A DNA stretch of 13,133 bases from NCBI GenBank assembly GCA_017397065.1, contig JAFQKE010000038.1, positions 1 through 13,133 of the forward strand, in the 5' to 3' direction. The notes below the pieces were generated by a model. That model saw only the letters and a list, made by a program, of their open reading frames with translations. It had not been told where the DNA came from and did no database searches. A program made the position numbers and the translations under genes. The stretch is from Clostridia bacterium. Lineage in GTDB: Bacteria; Bacillota_A; Clostridia; Oscillospirales; Acutalibacteraceae. Positions 1 through 6,889 of this stretch are shown here, piece after piece; positions within the stretch are counted from its first letter, which is position 1, and every line of letters begins with the position of its first letter.

Positions 1-133
1 AATAAAAGTACTTTTTTACACTTTTATTGCAGATTTTTCATTTCGTTTTATTACTATTTAAAGGAATTTAATAAACTTTGTTTTTTACAGCCCCTTTATT
101 TCAAAAAATAGGGTAATTTATCTATTTTGTTAC

Positions 134-160
134 GGAACAACACGTTGGTTGTTCCCTACG
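134..160. repeat. Palindromic element copy 1 (hairpin plus CCCTACG edge)
   Basis: GGAACAAC at 134-141 pairs with GTTGTTCC at 148-155 around a 6-base loop, and the right arm continues into CCCTACG. The same CCCTACG or CGTAGGG edge marks the other three copies nearby, so this looks like one member of a small dispersed palindrome family. It is too short to encode a protein. Confidence 0.55.
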
Positions 161-215
161 TTGTTGCCCCAAAATTTGTGCTAAATTGCGTTTTTCCCAA
201 ATTTTCGGTAATATC

Positions 216-241
216 CGTAGGGCAGGGGCTTGCTCCTGCCA
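216..241. repeat. Palindromic element copy 2
   Basis: The element opens with CCGTAGGG (216-223), then GGCAGGGGC pairs with GCTCCTGCC across 221-240 with one G-T pair. It is in inverted orientation to the copy at 266-291. Both copies keep the centre GGGCTTGCTC (read on one strand) while the outer stem differs: CAGG/CCTG here, AACG/CGTT in the partner. Confidence 0.6.
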
Positions 242-265
242 CCAAAGTTTGTACTAATTTTTTTT

Positions 266-291
266 GGAACGAGCAAGCCCGTTCCCTACGG
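266..291. repeat. Palindromic element copy 3, inverted partner of copy 2
   Basis: GGAACG (266-271) pairs with CGTTCC (280-285), followed by the edge CCCTACGG (284-291), which is the exact reverse complement of the CCGTAGGG edge at 216-223. Copies 2 and 3 together make an imperfect inverted repeat spanning 216-291. Differences between their stems are compensated on both arms, which suggests that pairing is maintained. Confidence 0.6.
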
Positions 292-355
292 TCAACCCAT
301 ATTTTGTAAGATCTTTATAGATTGCAAAATCCGTTTATTTATGCGGTTTTATAAC

Positions 356-382
356 GGACAGTCCGGGAGGCCTGTCCCTACA
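356..382. repeat. Palindromic element copy 4
   Basis: GGACAG (356-361) pairs with CTGTCC (372-377), and the right arm continues into CCCTACA, one base different from the CCCTACG edge of the other copies. The loop sequence differs from copies 2 and 3, so this is a more diverged relative. Confidence 0.45.
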
Positions 383-383
383 T

Positions 384-410
384 GTTTGAAAGGCGTTTCG
401 CCTTTCAAAC
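384..410. repeat. Perfect 12-bp hairpin with TTT loop
   Basis: GTTTGAAAGGCG (384-395) and CGCCTTTCAAAC (399-410) are perfect reverse complements around TTT. No T-run follows on the plus strand, and on the minus strand the following bases (CATGTAGGGAC) are not U-rich, so it does not look like a standard terminator. It sits directly beside palindromic copy 4 but lacks the CCCTACG edge, so it may be a different element. Confidence 0.6.
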
Positions 411-523
411 AACAATTTATGGACTTGTTTAACGGAACGGGCTACACCTTAAACTGAAAAAATACACAAATTATATAGTTAAATTTGTTGCAGTTTTACA
501 GTATATATTAGCTTGTCTGACGG

Positions 524-552
524 TTGCAAATATTTTGAATTTGTGTTAAAAT
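524..552 (+). promoter_or_regulatory. Predicted sigma-A promoter of the secreted transglutaminase-like gene
   Basis: TTGCAA (524-529) and TAAAAT (547-552) are separated by 17 bases, and a TG at 544-545 gives an extended -10. Transcription would start near 559, giving a leader of about 50 nt before the ATG at 609. This placement argues against the in-frame TTG at 513 as a start, because that codon would lie upstream of the transcript. Confidence 0.6.
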
Positions 553-608
553 TTATTTGTGAGGGTTTATCCTTTTTAAAATATTTTGTAAAGAAAGGGT
601 TTATGGCT

Positions 609-3560
609 ATGAAAAAGGCGTTATCGATATTGGTTTGTTTTGTTATAACGTTCAATTTGTTTTCGGTTTCTGCGTTGGCTGATACAACAGAAACACGTGC
701 AGCGGCAGTTCAGAGTGAGAAAAATTATGAATCTTATGATGCGGTACAAACCTTAGAGGATATAGTTGATATTGATGAATTTGAGGAAGCCTTGTTTAAC
801 GGTTTTTATTATTGTAGCCCTACCGTTGATATTTCCGATTTTAATATCCGTGAAACTACCGCTAACGTAGAAGCTATAACCGAGTTCATTTTTAATGAGA
901 TGCCGGAGAATTTTCACATATCTTCCTTTTATTATTGGCGCTCAGCAGGAAGAATAACTGCAATTGAGCCCGAATATGAAATGTCCGCATCAACATATCA
1001 GCGCAAATACAGAGAGTTTATTGCGGCAAGGGATGAGCTTCTCAGCGGCATAAAAAACAACTATTATTTAGATGATGTACAAAAAGCTTTGCTTATTCAT
1101 GATCGTCTGGCGTTGGTGTGCGAGTATGATTTTAACGGCGGCGAGTACAGATATGACAGTTATGGTGCAATGGTGGTAGGTAGTGCTGTTTGTCAGGGCT
1201 ACACCGAAGCATATGATTATCTTTTGGAGGAAGTGGGAATTGAAAGCTATGCTTGCTCTTCCGATGCTCTTAATCATATTTGGAATATAGTTTATATAAA
1301 CAACCGCCCCTACCACGTTGATGTTACTTGGGATGATTTTGCTTGGGATGACGGCGAGCGTGGAGCTGTTGGTGTTGTGGGACACGAAAACTTTTTAAGA
1401 TCAAGCAACGGCATATATTCAGCCGGTCATACCGCTTACGATTATGACACCTTCCCAACCAGCACAACCTATGATAATTATTTTTGGCATAGGTCTGAGT
1501 CAGCTTTTCAGCTTATAGATAACGAGATTTATTATGTTGACAATGTTTCGGGTAGCATAAAACGCTATAGTGATAGAGCAACTCTTTACACCTTAACTGC
1601 TACTTGGAAATCTCCAGGGGGGAGAACTTGGCAGAATCAATCAAGATTGGCAAGCGACGGTAACTACCTTTACTGCTCGCTAAACAGTGCGGTGTACAGA
1701 TGTGATGTATCGGAAACATCGTATACGCAAATATATAGTCCTAGTTTATCATCTTATGAGAGTATATATGGATTTGAATATACAAACGGTTATTTGGTTT
1801 GTGATATAAACACCGCACCACCCGAGCACGCCTCAATGAGCAGCTTATATCAGCTAAAATATGCATACACACCCCCAAGCACAGGTGCGAGTGCAAGCGT
1901 TTTAACCGCTAATTCATCATATAATGCATCTATAACAATCGGTGGACAGGAGAAATACTATGTTTTCACCCCCTCAACCAGCGGTACATATGTAATATAT
2001 TCTACCGGTACGGATGATTACGAAGTATCTTTATATGATGCATATGATAATCTGTTAGATAGTAATGATGACTATGACGACAGTCGCAATTTCAGATTAG
2101 AGTATAATTTAAGTGCCGGAACACAGTATAAATTCGGTGTGCAGTATTATAGCTCCTCAAAAACCGGTACAATTCCCTTTAAGTTTGGTAGAGTGTACAC
2201 AATAACCTATAATGCCAATGGTGGTTCAGGCGCACCATCACCGCAAAAGAAAGATTATGGCAAGACTGCCGTTTTGAGTAACGAAGTTCCTGTAAAAGGC
2301 AGTTACAGTTTTAAGGGGTGGGCTACAAGTAGCTCCACAAGTACCGTTTCATATCAGGCAGGGGATAACTATAACATTGAAAGCGACATTACCCTATATG
2401 CCGTATGGGGAAACGGCGCAACAGCACTTAGTGCCAATTATTCGTACAATGCTGATATATCTGTAGGTGATCAAGTTAAATATTACACATTCACCCCATC
2501 AACCAGTGGCACGTATGTAATATATTCATCCGGAAATTATGATACAGTGGTGTATCTTTATAATGCAAGCGGAACAGAAATTGCCTATAACGATGACGGT
2601 GGCGAGAGCACAAATTTCAGACTTGAATATAATTTAACAGCGGGAACAATGTATAAATTCGGTGTGAGGTATTATAGTTCATCAAAAACCGGCACAATTC
2701 CCTTTAAGTTTGGCAGAGTGTACACAGTAACCTATAATGCCAACGGCGGCTCAGGGGCACCCTCATCGCAAAAGAAAGATTATGGCAAGAGCATCACGAT
2801 TAGTGACACAGTGCCTGTAAAGAGCGGTCATATCTTTAAGGGGTGGGGAATCCACAGTGCCGAAACCACGGCTACTTACATGCCGGGATCAATGTATAAT
2901 TATAATGGTGACATTACCTTATATGCCATATGGCAAGACAACCACACCCATACATTTAGAAATTACACAACACCGGCAACAACTACCTCGAACGGTAAGA
3001 TAGTTAAAAAATGCACCTCTTGCGGCTATGTTGAGAGCCAAAGCACAATAAGAAAGATAGGAACCATTGCACTTTCCAGTGCATCAGCTGTATATAACGG
3101 CAAAGCAAGAACCCCGGGCGTGGTTGTTAAAAATTCAGCAGGCACTACCATCGCTTCAAAATATTATACCGTATCTTATCAATCGGGTAGGAAAAATGTA
3201 GGTAGATACAAAGTAACCATTAAATTTAAAGGTTATTATAGCGGTACCAGAAACCTGTATTTTACAATAACTCCCCCTAAAACAGCAATTTCTAAGCTTA
3301 CTGCCGGCAAAAAGAGCTTTACCGTTAAGGTTGCAAAAAAATCTTCTCAGGTTACAGGTTATCAAATACAGTATGCTACCTATCGTAATTTTAAAAATGC
3401 AAAATCCAAAACAATTTCAAGCTATAAAACCACCAGCTATACACTAAAGAATTTAACTGCCAGAAAAACATATTACGTAAGGGTAAGAACCTACAGAAAG
3501 ACAGGCGGTAAAAACTATTATTCACCGTGGTCTTCATATAAGACGGTAAAAACAAAATAG
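609..3560 (+). CDS. Secreted multidomain transglutaminase-like protein with InlB B-repeats
   Basis: This 983-residue exported protein has a transglutaminase-like (papain-fold) domain. Start at 609 is chosen because AAGAAAGGG ends 9 bases upstream; the ATG at 603 is only 3 bases away and the open frame back to TTG 513 precedes the promoter. Residues 1-24 form a signal peptide (MKK, hydrophobic core, ALA cut before D25). The transglutaminase core shows C195 (VCQGY), H223 (NHIWN) and D238 (HVDVTWDD), the expected Cys-His-Asp triad. Residues about 250-425 look like a beta-rich, propeller-like stretch (weak). Two 175-residue units follow, each a PPC-like beta domain then an InlB B-repeat (about 529-600 and 704-775). 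Then come an HxH...CxxC segment (H779, H781, C802, C805), a bacterial Ig-like stretch, and an Fn3-like end from about 889. No LPXTG, SLH or membrane anchor is visible, so it is probably released or loosely wall-bound. Whether it acts as a cross-linker, protease or adhesin is unknown. Confidence 0.85.
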   Translation: MKKALSILVCFVITFNLFSVSALADTTETRAAAVQSEKNYESYDAVQTLEDIVDIDEFEEALFNGFYYCSPTVDISDFNIRETTANVEAITEFIFNEMPENFHISSFYYWRSAGRITAIEPEYEMSASTYQRKYREFIAARDELLSGIKNNYYLDDVQKALLIHDRLALVCEYDFNGGEYRYDSYGAMVVGSAVCQGYTEAYDYLLEEVGIESYACSSDALNHIWNIVYINNRPYHVDVTWDDFAWDDGERGAVGVVGHENFLRSSNGIYSAGHTAYDYDTFPTSTTYDNYFWHRSESAFQLIDNEIYYVDNVSGSIKRYSDRATLYTLTATWKSPGGRTWQNQSRLASDGNYLYCSLNSAVYRCDVSETSYTQIYSPSLSSYESIYGFEYTNGYLVCDINTAPPEHASMSSLYQLKYAYTPPSTGASASVLTANSSYNASITIGGQEKYYVFTPSTSGTYVIYSTGTDDYEVSLYDAYDNLLDSNDDYDDSRNFRLEYNLSAGTQYKFGVQYYSSSKTGTIPFKFGRVYTITYNANGGSGAPSPQKKDYGKTAVLSNEVPVKGSYSFKGWATSSSTSTVSYQAGDNYNIESDITLYAVWGNGATALSANYSYNADISVGDQVKYYTFTPSTSGTYVIYSSGNYDTVVYLYNASGTEIAYNDDGGESTNFRLEYNLTAGTMYKFGVRYYSSSKTGTIPFKFGRVYTVTYNANGGSGAPSSQKKDYGKSITISDTVPVKSGHIFKGWGIHSAETTATYMPGSMYNYNGDITLYAIWQDNHTHTFRNYTTPATTTSNGKIVKKCTSCGYVESQSTIRKIGTIALSSASAVYNGKARTPGVVVKNSAGTTIASKYYTVSYQSGRKNVGRYKVTIKFKGYYSGTRNLYFTITPPKTAISKLTAGKKSFTVKVAKKSSQVTGYQIQYATYRNFKNAKSKTISSYKTTSYTLKNLTARKTYYVRVRTYRKTGGKNYYSPWSSYKTVKTK
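1902..2933 (+). repeat. Tandem 525-bp intragenic duplication (PPC-like plus InlB B-repeat)
   Basis: Two in-frame units, 1902-2426 and 2427-2933, repeat with a period of exactly 525 bp (175 codons). The best-conserved block is 2145-2265 against 2670-2790, with about a dozen differences over about 120 bases, mostly at third codon positions. The unit fronts (1902-2030 and 2427-2555) are clearly related but more diverged. This points to internal duplication with later drift or partial gene conversion. Confidence 0.85.
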
Positions 3561-3591
3561 CAAAAGCTTTGCAGTTATTCGCAAAAAAGAG

Positions 3592-3622
3592 AGCCGACTC
3601 CATTTTGGGGTCGGCTTTTTTG
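3592..3622 (+). terminator. Rho-independent terminator of the secreted-protein gene
   Basis: AGCCGACTCC (3592-3601) pairs with GGGGTCGGCT (3607-3616) through ten base pairs including one G-T, with a 5-base loop, and is followed by a run of T. It begins 31 bases after the stop codon. Confidence 0.9.
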
Positions 3623-3651
3623 TTAAAATTCATTTTCCAAAATATTTCAAT

Positions 3652-3688
3652 AGAAAAAAGGCGGCTTTCAAAAACTGAAAACCGCCTT
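3652..3688 (-). terminator. Rho-independent terminator of the EF-G-like gene
   Basis: Read on the minus strand, AAGGCGG (3688-3682) pairs with CCGCCTT (3664-3658), with further inner pairing, and a run of T follows. It lies about 68 bases past the stop of the EF-G-like gene. Together with the forward terminator at 3592-3622 it insulates the two convergent genes. Confidence 0.85.
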
Positions 3689-3755
3689 ACAACAACAATC
3701 TTTCCGGCCGCGGGGAATAAGCTATGCCATATCCGCAAACCTATTCGGAATAAAA

Positions 3756-5804
3756 TTATTCTTGATTTGCTTTTTGAATGATTTTTTGCTGAATTGGAGC
3801 GGGGGCGTCTTCGTATCTTGCAAACTCGGTGGTAAAGGTGCCTCTGCCTTGGGTTATGGAGCGCATAGCGGTGGAGAAGTCGCCCATTTCAGCCATAGGA
3901 ACCTCTGCCATAATCTCCTGCTTGTGACCGCCCAGAGGATTCATACCAATAACTCTACCACGGCGTTTGTTTATATCACCTATAACATCGCCCAAATTAT
4001 CATCGGGAACGGTAGCGGTAAGTGTGCCAATAGGCTCTAAGATTGTGGGGGAGGCATTGGAAATACCCTCTTTAAAGGCTATGGAAGCGGCTGTTTTAAA
4101 TGCCATTTCAGATGAATCAACAGGGTGGTAAGAGCCATCAACCAAAACGGCCTTAACGCCAACCATCGGATAGCCTGCTAAAACGCCCTTCTTCATAGAG
4201 TCCTGAAGTCCCTTTTCAACTGCAGGGAAGAAGTTTTTGGGAACGGCACCACCGAAGATACGCTCTTCAAATACAAGACCGGCATCATCACAGGGAGAGA
4301 ACTCAATCCATACGTCACCAAACTGACCATGACCGCCCGATTGCTTTTTATGTCTACCTTGAACCTTAACCGATTTGCGTATTGTTTCACGGTATGCAAC
4401 GGCAGGAATTTTCAGCTCAACTTCTACACCGAATTTAGCTTTAAGCTTTGAAACTATAACATCTAAATGCTGCTCGCCAAGACCCGAAAGCACAGATTCT
4501 TTTGTTTCGTGATCAATTTTATATAAAACGGTGGGATCTTCTTCCGCTAAACGCTGGAGACCCGATGCGATTTTTTCTTCATCGCCCTTTTTCTTGGGAT
4601 AAACAGCCATAGAAAGGGTTGGGTTGGGGAAGGGTACGGTAACAGCGGTAACAACTTCGCCTGCCGTGAGGGTGTCGCCCGTGAGAACGTTACCAAGCTT
4701 AGAAGCACAGCCTATATCACCTGCTACAATTGTTTCGGCATCTTCCTGCTTGCCTGCTTTAACATAGCTGAGCTTAGAAAGCTTTTCTTCCTCTCCTGTG
4801 CGGTTAACCTTAACCTTCATATCGCCCTTAAAGTTTCCTCTAAGAACCTTAAAGTAAGAAAGCTTACCAACAAACGGGTCGGCAATTGTTTTAAATACAA
4901 CTGCAGTAGCGGAACCGTCGGGAGTGCTGTAGGCAACCTCCATCTCTTCGCCCTTTTGAATTTTGAAAGGAACATCTGCGGGGGAGGGTAAAATTTCTGC
5001 CAAAATATCAAGCATGGGGATAATGCCGTCACCACTTTGACCTATACCGCTGAATACAGGGCAGATATCGCCCGAAAGCATACCTTTTTTAAGACCATCA
5101 ATAATCTCTTCCTCGGTAAGCTCATCGCCATTAAAGTATTTTTCCATAAGCTCTTCATCGGCAGAGGCAACAGCTTCAATCATCATACTACGCATAGCTT
5201 CAACGTTTTCATCGCTGCCGGCTTCGCACTCTTTGGGTGTTAGGCCGTCAAATGTATAACCCTTGCCGTTTATAAGATTAACGTATGATACTACGTGGTC
5301 GCCCTCAACAACGGGAACAAAAACGGGGCAAATAACAGCACCGTATCTACCGGTAAGAATAGAAACTATACGATAAAAGTGTGCATGTGAGGAATCAAGC
5401 TTAGATACAAAGAAAGCGGTTGCTTTACCCTGCTCACGAGCAAGCTCATAGCATTGCTCGGCACCTACGGTAAGACCGGATTTACCCGAGAGAACAATCA
5501 AAGCTGACTCGGCGGCGGTAAGAGCCTCACGAACACCTGAAGCAAAGTCAAAAAGACCGGGAGCATCTAACAAATTGATTTTTTTATCTTTCCACTCAAG
5601 TGGATAAACAGCAGTAACAACTGATGTGCCACGCTTTTTTTCTTCTGCATCGTAATCCATTACTGTGGTACCATCGGCAGTTTTACCAATGCGATCGGTT
5701 CCGCCTGCGGCAAAAATCATAGCATCTGCCACGGTGGTTTTACCCGAACTTGCGTGACCAAGCAAGGCAAGATTTTTAATAAATTCGGTTTGATACTGTT
5801 TCAT
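3756..5804 (-). CDS. fusA: Elongation factor G-like translational GTPase (FusA2-type paralogue)
   Basis: A 682-residue protein with the full EF-G domain order: G domain, beta-barrel domain II, then domains III, IV and V. Visible motifs are the P-loop GHASSGKT (16-23), switch I RGTSV (58-62), DAPG (80-83) and, in the NKxD position, SKLD (134-137). Domain IV keeps the loop GSYHPVDSSE and domain V the VIGDINKRRGRV segment. Canonical EF-G has RGITI, DTPG and NKxD, so this resembles the EF-G-like (EF-G2/FusA2) group rather than the housekeeping factor usually found beside rpsL/rpsG/tuf. It is expected to act on ribosomes in the cytoplasm, in translocation or recycling; which, I cannot tell. The start is supported by AAAGGGG nine bases upstream. 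It stands as a single-gene unit with its own promoter, leader and terminator. The symbol is the family name; fusA2 may be more accurate. Confidence 0.9.
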   Translation of the reverse strand: MKQYQTEFIKNLALLGHASSGKTTVADAMIFAAGGTDRIGKTADGTTVMDYDAEEKKRGTSVVTAVYPLEWKDKKINLLDAPGLFDFASGVREALTAAESALIVLSGKSGLTVGAEQCYELAREQGKATAFFVSKLDSSHAHFYRIVSILTGRYGAVICPVFVPVVEGDHVVSYVNLINGKGYTFDGLTPKECEAGSDENVEAMRSMMIEAVASADEELMEKYFNGDELTEEEIIDGLKKGMLSGDICPVFSGIGQSGDGIIPMLDILAEILPSPADVPFKIQKGEEMEVAYSTPDGSATAVVFKTIADPFVGKLSYFKVLRGNFKGDMKVKVNRTGEEEKLSKLSYVKAGKQEDAETIVAGDIGCASKLGNVLTGDTLTAGEVVTAVTVPFPNPTLSMAVYPKKKGDEEKIASGLQRLAEEDPTVLYKIDHETKESVLSGLGEQHLDVIVSKLKAKFGVEVELKIPAVAYRETIRKSVKVQGRHKKQSGGHGQFGDVWIEFSPCDDAGLVFEERIFGGAVPKNFFPAVEKGLQDSMKKGVLAGYPMVGVKAVLVDGSYHPVDSSEMAFKTAASIAFKEGISNASPTILEPIGTLTATVPDDNLGDVIGDINKRRGRVIGMNPLGGHKQEIMAEVPMAEMGDFSTAMRSITQGRGTFTTEFARYEDAPAPIQQKIIQKANQE

Positions 5805-5934
5805 AGTGGTTAACCCCTTTGCTTATGAGATATTTTAGACCGAACAAAATAGTGATTGCTACTTTGCATCGGAGTAACATTTTTTCGTCTGTTTTGAAGC
5901 TTTTTGCTTCTAAACGCATCGGAAAAGGTGTTAT
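5805..5934 (-). promoter_or_regulatory. ~130-nt leader of the EF-G-like gene with small repeats and a hairpin
   Basis: The predicted transcript start near 5934 leaves an unusually long untranslated leader. It holds two direct copies of GCATCGGA on the plus strand (5866-5873 and 5916-5923), 50 bases apart, and a short hairpin GAAGC-TTTTT-GCTTC (5896-5910). I recognise no riboswitch family and see no intrinsic terminator in it. It may be a regulatory leader, but that is inference. Confidence 0.35.
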
Positions 5935-6036
5935 AGATAAATTATATCACACCTTTTTGTGATTTTCAACCAATTTTTTCGAAAAATGTTAAACTTTTTT
6001 AGTTAAAATAAAATATAAACATAAGCAAAGGGGTTA
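5811..6036. repeat. Perfect 16-bp inverted repeat spanning the EF-G-like promoter region
   Basis: TAACCCCTTTGCTTAT at 5811-5826 is the exact reverse complement of 6021-6036. The 5811-5826 arm carries the ribosome binding site of the EF-G-like gene on the minus strand. The other arm lies just after the phosphodiesterase gene, upstream of the EF-G-like promoter, so only a read-through transcript would contain both arms. Confidence 0.8.
5941..5969 (-). promoter_or_regulatory. Strong sigma-A promoter of the EF-G-like gene
   Basis: On the minus strand TTGAAA (5969-5964) and a consensus TATAAT (5946-5941) are 17 bases apart, with a TG giving an extended -10. This is the closest match to consensus in the window and fits an independently transcribed gene. 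Confidence 0.8.
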
Positions 6037-6059
6037 AAAACAATATATTGTAAAGTTAT

Positions 6060-6887
6060 TTAGTTTTTAGAGCATATATATGGTGTAAAATCCTCAAAAA
6101 TATATGTATTAAAATTGTTTTTTGCTGAACTTAGTTGTTTTTCTTCGGTAAAGGTCCAGCCTACAGGAAAAGCGCCTAGCTTTTTTGTGAACTTAAACAT
6201 AAATTTATTTTTGTAATTATGACCATATGATATAAAATGCGGTCTGGAAATGAAGTTAAAAAGCATATTTCCAAGCATACGCTTATAAAGAGCTTCGCCT
6301 TTAAAGCCCTCGGCAAGCTGTCCTCTTAAAATATCGGGGCGATTTTTTTTGTACCATTTCAGCACAAAAGGAAAAAAAGACTGCACAAAATACTTGCCCT
6401 TATAATTTTTTAGTATTTTGTTAGCGGCTACGCAAAGCTCTTTAGAGTTAATAAGACTTCTGCATTTAAATTCAATTAAAAGCGGTACTCTGCCATCTAT
6501 AACCTCAAGACATTCTTTTAAAGTGGGGATTTGTTCATCGGTGTTTAAAAGGGTATAGCTTTTAAGTTCTTTAAGGGTTAAATCTTCAATTACTTTATCT
6601 ATTCCGCACATACGTTTTAAGTTATCATCGTGAAAAACAACAACTTCTCCGTCTAAGGTAATGTGAATATCATTTTCTATTGCAAAGCCACTCTCGGCGG
6701 CAAGCGCAAAGGCTTTAAGGGAATTTTCAGGTATACCTTCAATATTCTTATGTAGCCCTCTGTGGGCAATAAACAGGCCATTCAGTAGTTCCAAGTCGGG
6801 GTGCTTTTTTACGGCTGGGTAAATTAAAAATAATGTAAAGGCCGTAATGAAAAGCAAAGACCCGAGTGTAATGTATAAAGCTATCAT
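6060..6887 (-). CDS. Membrane-anchored glycerophosphodiester phosphodiesterase
   Basis: A 275-residue GDPD-family enzyme, expected to hydrolyse glycerophosphodiesters (lipid head-group or teichoic-acid-like substrates) to glycerol 3-phosphate and an alcohol. Residues 4-23 form one hydrophobic segment, suggesting an N-terminal membrane anchor. The catalytic set is present: H42-R43 (AHRG), E54-N55, E71-x-D73-x-H75, H86-D87 (VFHDD) and E139-x-K141 (LIEFK), matching the metal-dependent TIM-barrel family. Only two bases separate it from the transporter stop, and its ribosome binding site GGAGAG lies in the end of that gene, so the two are probably translationally coupled. No convincing terminator follows. 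Which side of the membrane the domain faces, and the exact substrate, cannot be read here. Confidence 0.88.
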   Translation of the reverse strand: MIALYITLGSLLFITAFTLFLIYPAVKKHPDLELLNGLFIAHRGLHKNIEGIPENSLKAFALAAESGFAIENDIHITLDGEVVVFHDDNLKRMCGIDKVIEDLTLKELKSYTLLNTDEQIPTLKECLEVIDGRVPLLIEFKCRSLINSKELCVAANKILKNYKGKYFVQSFFPFVLKWYKKNRPDILRGQLAEGFKGEALYKRMLGNMLFNFISRPHFISYGHNYKNKFMFKFTKKLGAFPVGWTFTEEKQLSSAKNNFNTYIFEDFTPYICSKN

Positions 6888-6889
6888 TT

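Larger units (their letters stand above)
1..523. other. AT-rich intergenic region carrying palindromic elements
   Basis: I see no supportable gene here. Short open frames at 127-309 and 230-457 run across GC-rich inverted repeats, lack a ribosome binding site and read as low-complexity hydrophobic protein, so I treat them as chance. Bases 1-125 are plain AT-rich DNA with no motif I can name. Bases 134-410 contain the palindromic elements listed separately. The tail, about 411-523, leads into the promoter of the following secreted-protein gene. Confidence 0.7.

Noticed and set aside
134..410. CRISPR array
   Set aside because: The palindromes differ in sequence, orientation and spacing, with no regular repeat-spacer pattern and no cas genes nearby.
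127..457. Short forward open frames (127-309 and 230-457) in the first intergenic region
   Set aside because: They cross GC-rich palindromes, have no ribosome binding site and read as low-complexity hydrophobic sequence.
513..608. Upstream TTG start for the secreted protein
   Set aside because: The TTG precedes the predicted promoter, and the signal peptide begins properly at the ATG at 609.
6040..6051. ACAATATATTGT palindrome as terminator of the phosphodiesterase gene
   Set aside because: It is all A/T except for the ends, has no loop and would not form a stable terminator.
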